The translations under genes were made by a program, and so were the position numbers. From Irineochytrium annulatum (lineage: Eukaryota; Chytridiomycota; Chytridiomycetes; Chytridiales; Chytridiaceae): a stretch of 17,341 bases of DNA. Each line of letters starts with the position of its first letter. Within the stretch, counting starts at the first letter, position 1. The stretch lies in assembly GCA_027600665.1 (NCBI GenBank), contig JADGJL010000609.1:1-17341 (forward strand), in the 5' to 3' direction. Below are positions 8,394 through 17,341 of this stretch, one piece after another. The notes beneath the pieces are model-generated. The model made no database searches, was not told the origin of the DNA, and saw only the letters and a program-made list of their open reading frames with translations.

Positions 8394-8743
8394 GCATGCG
8401 ACGCAACTGAAAGGTCATTTCGCACAGCACGATTTATTGCATGACGTAGCAGGTGAAGGTAATGGCAGAAGGCTGTATTAAACAAACGTTAGTGCTAGAA
8501 TGTAGCTGCGCAAGGGATAAGCAATACAGCAATAAAAATAGGTTAACTATAAACAAGACACATATGAGGGACAACAAGCGAAAGCGCGGAAAGCCTAAGA
8601 TTTGCAAAATGATGTGCTGAGAGCATCTTCATAAGCAATAGACCGAATGGCAGGGAAGAGAGAAGATAGCAATATCAAGGAAATAAAATATCCAGCAACC
8701 AAGGCTCAGCAAAAAGAAATATGGGATTCGGAGCCTGCCAGAC
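8394..8743. other. Intergenic spacer (membrane-protein promoter / CNOT11 3' side)
   Basis: This is 350 bp of AT-rich sequence between two minus-strand genes. It should hold the 3' UTR of the CNOT11 gene and the promoter of the membrane-protein gene. A start codon at 8397, out of frame and overlapping the chosen one (ATGCATGG), sits at its edge. No RNA gene or repeat is seen. Confidence 0.5.
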
Positions 8744-10909
8744 TCATTCAACCAGCGCACCCCCGTCTTCCATCTGCTTGATTACCCTAAACAGCGCCGC
8801 CGCCTCCGCCACGCGCGAGAACTGCAGACAGAACGCCTGCACCTCCACCTCTAGCGTCCCGACTTCGACCGCAGCCCCGCCCTTCCTAATCAGGGACTGG
8901 ACAAACGCGCAGACGAGCCGAACCTGCCTGCCCTGCATGGAGGCGTCCCGGATCCTGTCGCAGCTCTCGACGGCGCGGGAGACGTACGCGCGGATGAAGT
9001 CACGGCGGAGGGTCCCTCTGCTTCGGGCTGGCTGTTGCTGCTGCTGTTGCGCATGATCCGGGCGATTGGTAGATTCTGTGTCGCCCGACGCGGCGGCGGC
9101 GCTCGTGGGCGAGGGGTCGAATGGTGCTTCCCCGTCGGGCGGCAGGGCCTCGACCAGATCGTTGACGAGCTCGAGCGTATGAAGCGTCACGGGGAGATTC
9201 AAGAGCATATCGAGGTAGCTGATCAACAGGTATTAGATAGGCGCCGCCAAAAAAGTAAAGAATTATAAAGCAAACAGATGAAACCAACCCATCGCCCTTC
9301 TTCGTCCCTAAAAGCCTTCCGATAATCTCCAGGGACAATCCGGGGTTAGACTCCACAAGATCCTTCAGCTCGTCTGGATCGAGCCGCATCCCGCCCAGAA
9401 TGCTAGGGTTCGCCTCGAGCTCCTTCACGACTTTCCGGACTTCACCAGAGGTCAACGACTGAGATCGTGCTAAGTCGAGCAGCTGCAGGGCCTCCTGGTA
9501 TCGTCTGGCTCGGGACTGGTTGGGTTTCGAGATTGGAGCGAAAGACAACTGCCCCCGAAGCATCCAATGCACCTGAAATAAACACAATAAAGTAAGCCCG
9601 TCCGCGAGGGAAACAATGACTGAAGAAATATATTCTACCTCATTCGGGATAGCTGGCAGCAAGGTAGGTGCAGAAATCAAGTCCGGCGACAAATCCTCCA
9701 ACAAGTTCAGGATATCGCTATGCTCGCCCGCAAAAAGTTCCTTCGCAGCCGCTTTGGCATCATCGAAGCTCGGGTCGGAAGGACCACTCGCACTTTACAT
9801 GGCGGACAAAATTTAAAATCGTTGAATACATAATGAAGGACTCTCACCCTTCATTGGCGAAGGTGAAGACGGCATTCATAGACGCTCTAGCACCGCCCTT
9901 TATCCGTGCTAACTCTTCGTCGAGGGCCTTGGCCTTCGTCAGGACGGCCGGATCACGCAAGACACTTTGTGTGATTTTCGAGTTGGCATGATGCAAGATA
10001 TCCCGCGCTGACTTTGACGCAAGCTAAGAAATAAAGAAGAAGAGAAGAATTGAAAGTCAGCATGACGAGTGCCCGGTGTAAACACTCGTGAGGACCCACT
10101 GTGCTGATGCTATGCGATGTCGACATCAGGAGGCAACACGCCACCCAAGTCTCCTGCTCCGTGACGCTCGGGCCGGGCCGCGCCTCCCATCTCTGGCGCT
10201 TAACATAATCCAGCAATGTTGACATGAAAAACACCATGTGGACCTGATGGTGCTGCGATGCAATGTATAGGCGATGAAGAGCGTAGAGCGCCGGGATACG
10301 CAGTCCCGGCTGATCCAAATCCGTGTTATACTCCAATAACCCAGCACACCGAGAGGAAGACTACCTGCGGCAGCAGCACCCGCTCTCTTAGCGCGATGCA
10401 AAGAAATGCAGCGAGCTCCGAGCTCCGTTTCAACACCTGGGCGTTGACGTCGGCCTCTGAGGTCCGTAGGGGCCCAGAGGCCGTACAGGCATCGCGTAGG
10501 AGCCGTGCGACCGCCTCGAGGGGCAGGTCCAGGCGTGACAGTGCGTCGTAAACGACATCGATGTTTAACAGCATTAAAGCCAGCTTCTCCGGCTCAAAGG
10601 ACAACGCGCAGAAGCTCGAATTGAACGAGGCAAACTCGCGCAGAGATTGGTGATAATGATCAATACCTGAAACTGATGTTGCTTGATGATAGACCCGATG
10701 TCGTCTTTTTAGCAATTGGAGAGTTCGTCTTTTTCGTGCGAGTTTCAAACTTCTTTTTCCTTCAGAGCGCGTCGAGATCAAGTTCATCACTGCTCCGAGT
10801 CCGTCCTGAGAAGCGTTCTCTTCAGCGAAAGTCGTCAAGTCAAAAAAAGCATTTGCTTCTGGCACCTTACATGTTCTTGCTCTTGTCCAGCTCGCATCTG
10901 CGCAGACAT
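8744..10909 (-). CDS. CNOT11: CCR4-NOT complex subunit 11 (CNOT11)
   Basis: Exons are complement(join(8744..9218, 9289..9572, 9639..9792, 9848..10023, 10100..10309, 10365..10805, 10871..10909)), giving 592 residues. A further in-frame 84-nt intron (10667-10750, GTTTGA...TTTCAG) is possible and would give 564. The C-terminal third is the surest part: LKDLVESNPGLSLEIIGRLL, LDMLLNLPVTLHTLELVNDL, FIRAYVSRAVESCDRIRDAS, RLVCAFVQSLIRKG and VQAFCLQFSRVAEAAALFR match the conserved CNOT11 C-terminal domain, which binds CNOT10 in the deadenylase complex. An N-terminal helical part (LLPQPGLRIPALYALHRLY) also fits. A charged insert with a short poly-Q lies before the last helices. The first exon (MSAQMRAGQEQEH) is uncertain: it was chosen by a GTAAGG donor and phase. 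The intron at 10310-10364 could instead use a nearer acceptor, adding seven residues. Confidence 0.87.
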
Positions 10910-10997
10910 GTAGGACTGAGTGAAGTCCAGTAGGCTGATTTACTCAGCCCTTTGCAGTCATGGGTTGGCTGTTAGTGTGGTCGCGGAAAGTGATGGA
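10910..10997. promoter_or_regulatory. Very short divergent promoter region, CNOT11 (-) / MED14 (+)
   Basis: Only 88 bp lie between the two chosen start codons, so the core promoters must overlap or sit within the neighbouring transcript. An ATG at 10993 is out of frame with the MED14 start at 10998. A plus-strand frame open from 10920 could extend MED14 by 26 residues, but that stretch looks non-coding. Confidence 0.6.
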
Positions 10998-13900
10998 ATG
11001 GTGTCCGTCGCCAAAGTTGACGCTGCGACGATGCTCGATGGGCGAGCCGCCGACGCCGACGCGAAGGCTCTGGCCCTGGCCGATCTGAAGGCCCAGGTCG
11101 CGTCCGTGGACGACGGCGTCCTCCTCCAGGACATTGTCGAGCGGATGATCCGGAGGGCTCACGCCGATCTCCTGAACCTGGCCGAGACGCTGCCGTCGCA
11201 GGGCGATCTGGAGCGGAAGGAGGCGCTGATGAAGTACTCGCTGACGACGCGCCAGCAGCTCATCAAGCTGCTCGTCCTGCTGCGGTGGAGCAAGGTGGCA
11301 GAGGATGTGCAGCAGGTCCAGAACCTGCATGCGTTCGTGGACGGGCAGGACATGTGCTTCAAGGCCGCGGCCGATGGGCTGTATGCGATCCATGCTGAGA
11401 TGCGGAATGCAAGGTGCAGTGATTGTCTGATGACGGAGAGATTCAGGAATGACGCGCTAAAGCTTCGACCACAAAAGGGATCCATGTTACGATGTACGGA
11501 CGGCAGTTGATGTTCTCACGACCGGGAGGTACCATAGGCTTCCCAAGATTATCAAGGTGATTGTCCTAAATCAGTTGCTTTTTCGTTGTTGCTGTTTTTT
11601 GCTTGGCATTCTTTGTTTAGTTGTGTTTGCTTCTTCGTCGGCTGTTCGCATTCTGTTGTTAAGTCCTAATAGAAAGAAATTATACCCTCGGAACCTTTAT
11701 CGCAGTCCGAAATCAACGACACCGTAGAGTTCCTGAATGGCGTGATCAGGGGACGCTTGTTTGCACACGAGGTGATCCCTAAGCCGTTCCGCCGAAATCT
11801 CGCCATAGGTAGGTGCACTGTTCGCCGTCTTCGCGGTGCCGTTCTGATTTTGTTGCAGAGAAGGGGTGTGTTACTTTCCGTGTGGAGAATGAGTTTGAGG
11901 TAGCACTCACACTGGACGGAGAGGACTTGACACATCCATGGCGGATAATTGAGTTGACGATCCTTGTCAAGTCGAGTTCGGAAGAATACGAAGGTAGAAG
12001 AGCTTTTCATGCTCTGAAAGTAAACGGTATTTAGGGATCACGAGTTTACACGAATACCAAGTTAAGACTGTCGTCGAAAACGCTGCTAGCCTTCTGTTTG
12101 TGGTGCCTCCGGGTTTTAAGCCGGAAGCTCCTCACCTTGAACCCATTAGATCGTCGCACATGCCACTGGTTAAGCTGTATGACTACATGAATTTTTTTTG
12201 TCTGAAACTTCAGCTGGAGATATTAAGATCTCAGGTTAGGAGTCAAGATCTGTGCCACATGCAGCTAACACGTTAAAAAGGTTGTCTTCCTTTCTCGATC
12301 GCGCTGGCGCGATCAATTGGCTGTGGACTTCGCAAAAGATCCGGACGCTTTCTTGCGTATTCAGTATTGGACGGCGCGGAGCGCGAGGGACGATTCCAAC
12401 GGGCTCAACATACTCGAGCTCCGCATAGAATCGAGCGTGATCCACGTTGACGCCGTCGCGTCGGCGGCCGTCGAAGCCGTCGACAAGGAGGTGGCCGAGT
12501 CCTATACATACGGATACCATCTCGGCCCATCGCGGCGTATCGTGGCTCGATCATACACGGAAACCTCGGTCACGGATAACAACGGGAAGATTTCCGTGGT
12601 CCGTTCCGACATCGTCGACCCTTCGACGGGCGAAACGCTGTCCCTGGAGCTCGATCCGTCGCTGGACATCGAGGTGCTTCTTTTAAAAGCGGCTGGGTTC
12701 CAGGCAAGCTGCACCACGAAGCGGCTCCGCGTCGCGCTGCTGGGCGGCGGCGGCAGCGCGCCGTTGAGTGGTGGCGCGCCGCCACGGGCCGGGCTGTTCT
12801 CGGAGGGCGACGTCGTCCTCGTCGAGCCGGCGACGCCGACGGACTCACCTGCTTTGGAGGTCACGTACAGGTTGGGCCGGACCCTGCGCATCGCCGTTGA
12901 CGTTAGGACGGGCCGGATCCTAGTATCCGACGCGTCGCCGGCGGCTGCCACCGTGTTGGCTGTGGCATCGGCGGGGTTCGCGGGGGCGGGCGATGGGGCG
13001 CTGGTGCAAAGGCTGAGGGATGTGGAGGCCAGCTTGAACCGGAATCCGGACAGCATCCTGTCGAGCTTGGCAGGGTTGACCTTTACGACTTTGATCGATC
13101 GGCTCGAGTCCCTCTCGATTGTCGTCGGCTTCCGGCCGCATCGGACGGTACCTGTGAGCAAGGAGCAGTTGAAGAAGCTCCACGACCCGGTCCCGGAGCA
13201 CCTTATTTATTTCGACTTTGAGGGAGCGGGGGATGCATTTGTTTTGGCAATTGCTGTCGCCTCGGCGGATTTTTGGAAGGACTCCGTTGGGTTGCGGAAG
13301 GGAGGTGGTTCAGTCCCGGTCTTCCGAGTGTGGGTTATGATTACAAGGTAGAACATTGGAACGAAAAGCACTTTGGTAACACTTTTCCAGAGCGTCAGCT
13401 AACAATCCAAACTCTTTCGATCTCGAGACTGCTGCGGCCTTGAAACGGTCAGATTTGGGAATTAGGTCAACCTCGGGGGCCGGTGATTCAAATGATTGGG
13501 GCTCCGTGGATTCCGACGATTTGGCTGCGTTGTTTGCTTTTTCGAGGTTAGTGCGGACGGGAGTCTTGGTTGTTTTAGCTTTACTGACATTTTCCTTTTC
13601 TGTTGCAGGAAGCAAGCAGCTTATTCTCAGATTACCTCGGACTTGAAATACGACAATGTACCGTTTTCCTACGTGTTCAAACGCCGGGAGGTTCCCTTTG
13701 CTAAACTGCGCGAGGGGTCAATTGCGGCAGAGAGTCCCCTCATTGTCATTTCGGCGGACACGTTGTGGTATCGGCTTATGCTGTCAGATGCAAATGCCGC
13801 GGAGGCGAACGGATTGGACATGAGGGTCTTGAAATCGAAGGCCTTCGCCCTTTCGTTGTTTGGCTCCCTGAAGATACTCGTGACGGAGGGCGAGGCGGTG

Positions 13901-16013
13901 CCCGACGACGACGTTGTGATGTTGGCGACAAGCGGGGAAGCTCTGGCTGCAAGCAAGTGCGGTCTCGTTGCGAGGCTGAAGATTCCTGCTGTCCTGGCGC
14001 GAACGGGGGAAGTCGATGGTGAGTTAGCACAAGCGGTAATTAGTCGACATTAAAACTTTAGATAGACGGGAATGTTCATCTCGATAGCAAAACATCTGAA
14101 TTGGTCTTCGAGTTCAGCGACGTGCGGAATGCTGTGAAAGTCCTCCTCGCACGATGCCGTTGCTATATGGCTTTGGGCTTGCTGGCAACCCACCTGAGGC
14201 GGCGACAAAGCTGGGTGGATGGGAAGGGGTTGCAGATCAACTGGGATTTGAAATCGTTATCCATTCTGTGCCTTGAAAACCCCGGAGGCGGCGTTGGTTG
14301 CCATCAGCTTCGGATCGGCTGGGAGGACGCAGTCAGCAACGTTGCTGGGGTTGGAACCTCACCGTATCGAGGCGGAGCGCCTGCTGTCGGCCGGAGGTTG
14401 ACTGTTAAGTATATCGTCGAGTGGAAAGTCATGAGTGAGCGGGCGACAAAGTTTTTGGATGCACTTTCTCGCCATCTTGGCGCCTTTGTTGGAATGCATG
14501 CTGATGGGGTAACCATTGCAGAAGTATGTTATCGTTGTCATCGCGCTATAAGGATTTCTTACACCGTTTGTAGCTTTTCTCTCGACTGCAACCGCTCGTC
14601 TATCATTTGATTGACATTGAGCTGCAAAGAAATTTCCCGCCCGTGACGCTGCCATATGCCGAGTTGGCCGCCGATGGCACACCGGTGCCTAGCGTCGACG
14701 ACCGGCACGTGGATCTGATCGCTCTCTCGGCGTCGTCGGTCCGCCTTGAGGTTGGACACTACGCCGCCGATTTTACCCTGCTCCCGGACGGCGCCATCTC
14801 CCTCTTCGACGCCGCAGACACGATCACCCCGCCCATACCTTGGTCCCCGCCTCCAAAACCCGAAAATCCGAACAACACACTCAGCGCCGCGGTCATGGCC
14901 GCGGCGACGGAAGCGTGGAATAACGCCATGGAGCCATGGCGGAGACGCATCCCGTACTTCTCGGACATGACCGAGACGCGGGTCAATTACGCCAGTCTCG
15001 TTTCCCAGATCGCCTCCCCGATCGACCAGCCCGACTGCCCGGGCGCCTCGGTCCTGCCCCTCCCCCACGGCGTCATCTTCTCTGCCCACGTCCTCGCCGG
15101 CGCCATAGCGCGGACCGAGGCCCACCTTAACAAGCTCGATTCGCTCCACTTCGTCAACGGGCTGGTCAAGAAGCTGCAGGGGAATCGGATACGGGGCCCG
15201 GCCATGTTTGAGCCGGAGAACCTGAGGATCATGTATCAGACTGACTCGCAGGTCGTGGCCGGGTTCACTGGGGGGACGGACCAACCGCTGAAGGTTCGGA
15301 TGGCGTTGAAGGATCAGGAACAGGTCGCGGGCCAACCCACTCGAAATGCTGCATTTAAGGAGGATCTGCAGAACCTGTGCACGAAGGTGCGTTCAAAAAA
15401 TCTTTCGATGCCTATCGTTGACGGTTTCTTTTTATAAATATTTTAAGGTTCACGGCGCTTTGCAAATGGCGCCAGACGCCAGGCTGTATCTCAAGCGAGT
15501 CTTTGATCTCACGGCCCTGCCAATGGACGTCCTGAAGGACCTGATCCTGGTCTGCAAGCTGGAGAAGAAGACCAACCCGGTCACGTTCCTCGTCGAGTGG
15601 GATCTCCTCTCGACTATCATCGACATGAACTTTACGAGGATCTCTTTGGTGGTCTGTATCTGCATCGCCCCTTTGATGTTTCAGTGTACATGTATTTAAA
15701 AATATCTTTCTAGATTCATGTGAAGCCGAAAGCGGAACCGGACGCGCCGGCGACGCCCGTTCGGCTCATCACGAGCTACACCAACGGCGCGGTGGCCGTT
15801 GTCCGAGAGGACGGCGCGCCCTCCGAGGATGACTTTACGGCCGTTGCCGTTCTCACGCCCGAGGCGAGGGCGCGCCTGCAGGTGTCCGCCATGGGCGTCG
15901 GGCTCTCGAAGGCCGTCGCGACGGCGTCCCTCAATGCCATTGCGCCTGACAAGGGAGGGCCAGGGAAACTGTTCGCGATGACGAAGTATTTGTGTACGAA
16001 GGGGCCGACGTGA
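10998..16013 (+). CDS. MED14: Mediator complex subunit 14 (MED14/Rgr1)
   Basis: Exons are join(10998..11413, 11478..11556, 11673..11808, 11859..11993, 12035..12234, 12281..13347, 13391..13546, 13609..14018, 14066..14523, 14574..15386, 15448..15648, 15714..16013), giving 1456 residues, a normal length for MED14. Introns are 41-116 nt. Recognised segments in order: LLNLAETLPSQGDLERKEAL and LIKLLVLLRWSK (conserved N-terminus, about 60-100); TAVDVLTTGRYHRLPK; VTFRVENEFEVALTLDGED with PWRIIELTILV; LEILRSQ|VVFLSRSRWRDQL across an intron; a long middle region with VFEFSDVRNAVKVLLARC; then IVEWKV, LIDIELQRNF and a C-terminal repeat region with GAISLFDAADTI. MED14 is the backbone that joins head, middle and tail of Mediator in the nucleus. 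Every junction keeps phase, several have CTAAC-like branch sites, and no frame break was found. The acceptors at 11477 and 14065 were picked by family alignment over near alternatives. Confidence 0.92.
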
Positions 16014-16729
16014 GAGTGGGAAGGTTGGAGGTGGGGTATTTTATGGGCGCCTTGCGCAAGCAATTTTTGCAGATATTTATAGGCTTGAACGGGAGAAGCA
16101 TGTTACTAGTTATATTTTTTTCTCTTATTGTTCGGCACGTTGTTTAATGCATCACTTTTACCATTTTGCATTTTGCGTATGTAACTTGATCAACAGGGAG
16201 GGGAAGTGGCATGATACCAAATTTGACAGTTCGTCAAAGTCATTTCAAACTCCATCACCTGTATAAGGTGGCATGCGCGCGGCTGATTTTACCAATACGG
16301 CCAACCATTCATTCCGCCGCCCCCGCTCCAATTCCGCCTCGTGCTTCGCTGGGCCACTCCACGTTTCTCCCTTTACCTCCTTTCCCCCCTTCACCGATCG
16401 ATCCATACGGGCGTGCTTAGCCAAAGAAAACGTGAACCCCCGCTCACACACTTAATCGCACCCGAGCCCTTTATTTTACCCTTCACCCGCGATCACTTCT
16501 CCCACTCCGATCAAGGGGGGGATAAATATAGAGGAGGATTTTCTCGGAGTGCATGCGGGCGTTTTTCGCTGATATCATGGGTTAGTAGTAGTACCGGTAA
16601 TATACGCCGGAGTCGAAACTCGATGTGGAACGAAGGCCCAGTTGGCGAGATGGTTGGGCGAGAGAGAGGATGAATATATTAAGTATTAAGTAGCATCATC
16701 GGTCGTCGCATCACACGGATGATGGAAGC

Positions 16730-16772
16730 CCGCAACGATGACGGGCTTTCGAGCCTCCCGTCATCGTTGCGG
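16730..16772. repeat. 16-bp perfect inverted repeat with 11-nt loop
   Basis: Arms CCGCAACGATGACGGG (16730-16745) and CCCGTCATCGTTGCGG (16757-16772) are exact reverse complements. The 11-base loop can close further as CT-TTCG-AG, placing a stable TTCG-type tetraloop at the tip. This is the strongest hairpin noticed in the non-coding part of the window. Confidence 0.93.
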
Positions 16773-16798
16773 AACCTGTTTAATCAGGTCGCTCGCGT

Positions 16799-16826
16799 GG
16801 GTGGGTTGTGGGTTGGGGGGTTGGGG
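16799..16826 (+). repeat. G-quadruplex motif
   Basis: Five runs of three or more G (16799-16801, 16803-16805, 16810-16812, 16815-16820, 16823-16826) with loops of 1, 4, 2 and 2 bases fit the canonical quadruplex pattern. It lies about 25 bp right of the inverted repeat. Confidence 0.8.
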
Positions 16827-17341
16827 TTTGATGAGGGACGACGAAGTGACGCGGTAACACTTACTGATTGCGCGCGCCGACATGATTGCGCCGACCCGAT
16901 TGCGTCAATCAAGGAGATGAGCGATGTTCGTTTTCGATTGGCATGCAATTTGCAACGCAATGCAGGATAAACGGGCGCTGTAATTTCCATCTCCGCTCGC
17001 TCGCTCGTTTGGTCGGTCGGGGATCTCAGTGCTTGGGGGGTTCTCCATCCGCACCAAAGGGTCCCGATGGTCCAGGCCATCTTCTATCGTGTGGGTGCGC
17101 ACCCGTCGCTTGGATCTTTGCAATCGGAGAAGGCGAGTCCGGAAAACCGGACGGGTCGGAACTTGAATCTTTATGAAAAAGGGTGGGAAAGAAGAGGAGA
17201 GCAGAGGAAAGCCGATTACACAGAAAACACGCGCGCGGGGGCGGGCCGAAGGAAGGCGTATTGTATTGCCTTTTTCGCTGTTTATTCCTTTCACGGCTGG
17301 CTGGGCGCTTTACTGCCGAGAGTTGCCCCCACCCCACCCCC

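Larger units (their letters stand above)
16014..17341. other. 1.3-kb region without a supported gene
   Basis: The first 200 bases are AT-rich and should be the MED14 3' UTR. Beyond that, open frames up to about 130 codons exist on both strands, but their composition (Pro/Arg/Ser-rich, overlapping in opposite frames) is that of chance frames. The region contains a TATA-like GATAAATATAGA at 16521-16532, a 16-bp inverted repeat, a G-quadruplex motif, CT-rich runs and a C-run at the right edge. It may be the long upstream region of a plus-strand gene that starts beyond the window. Confidence 0.5.

Noticed and set aside
10920..10997. N-terminal extension of MED14 from an ATG at 10920
   Set aside because: The extra 26 residues show no family similarity, and the ATG at 10998 fits the usual short MED14 N-terminus; the extension would also leave almost no promoter for CNOT11.
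12297..12314. Palindrome GATCGCGC-TG-GCGCGATC
   Set aside because: It lies within a MED14 exon coding a conserved SRSRWRDQ segment, so codon constraint and chance explain it adequately.
1057..16013. NAB3, CNOT11 and MED14 as a functional gene cluster for RNA polymerase II output
   Set aside because: The genes are on different strands with unrelated genes between them. Only the CNOT11/MED14 pair is close enough to suggest shared control.
16600..16670. Possible tRNA (A-box-like GTTGGCGAGATGG)
   Set aside because: No matching B box, anticodon stem or acceptor stem could be drawn.
16886..17337. Overlapping open frames of 90-130 codons on both strands near the right edge
   Set aside because: They have no recognisable domain or membrane segment, their composition is that of GC-rich chance frames, and they contradict each other in strand and frame.

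Overview
The window is eukaryotic nuclear DNA. It carries seven protein genes with many short spliceosomal introns. Most introns are 41-116 nt with GT..AG ends; one is 327 nt, and several have a CTAAC-like branch site. GC-rich exons sit between AT-richer spacers. The gene set (a Nab3 homologue, a DIC-type mitochondrial carrier, MED14, CNOT11) together with the compact short-intron layout suggests a fungus. Two things argue against yeast or Dikarya and favour an early-diverging, chytrid-like lineage: a five-LIM PINCH-type protein and a CNOT11 subunit, which I recall as lacking in budding yeast. This taxonomic call is inference (about 0.6).

Layout, left to right. (1) 1-651, minus: 5' half of a mitochondrial dicarboxylate carrier, cut by the left edge. 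(2) 1057-3612, minus: a Nab3-type RNA-binding protein with an hnRNP-C-like RRM, an RD/RS stretch, a second conserved fold and a poly-Q tail. (3) 4011-5284, minus: a five-LIM protein of the PINCH/LIMS family. (4) 5454-6354, plus: an N4BP2-like P-loop kinase protein with a second, degenerate copy of the domain. (5) 6618-8393, minus: a single-pass membrane protein with a beta-repeat, adhesin-like outer region. (6) 8744-10909, minus: CNOT11 of the CCR4-NOT complex. (7) 10998-16013, plus: full-length MED14 of Mediator in 12 exons. The last 1.3 kb (16014-17341) holds no gene I can support. It has a strong 16-bp inverted repeat, a G-quadruplex motif and a TATA-like site, and may be upstream sequence of a gene beyond the right edge.

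Two gene pairs are divergent with very short spacers: PINCH/N4BP2-like (169 bp between start codons) and CNOT11/MED14 (88 bp). Three genes act at successive steps of RNA polymerase II output: MED14 in initiation, Nab3 in non-coding RNA termination and CNOT11 in mRNA decay. I see no evidence that this is a functional cluster rather than chance. All exon joins were worked out by hand from splice signals, reading-frame phase and remembered family alignments; no search was run.
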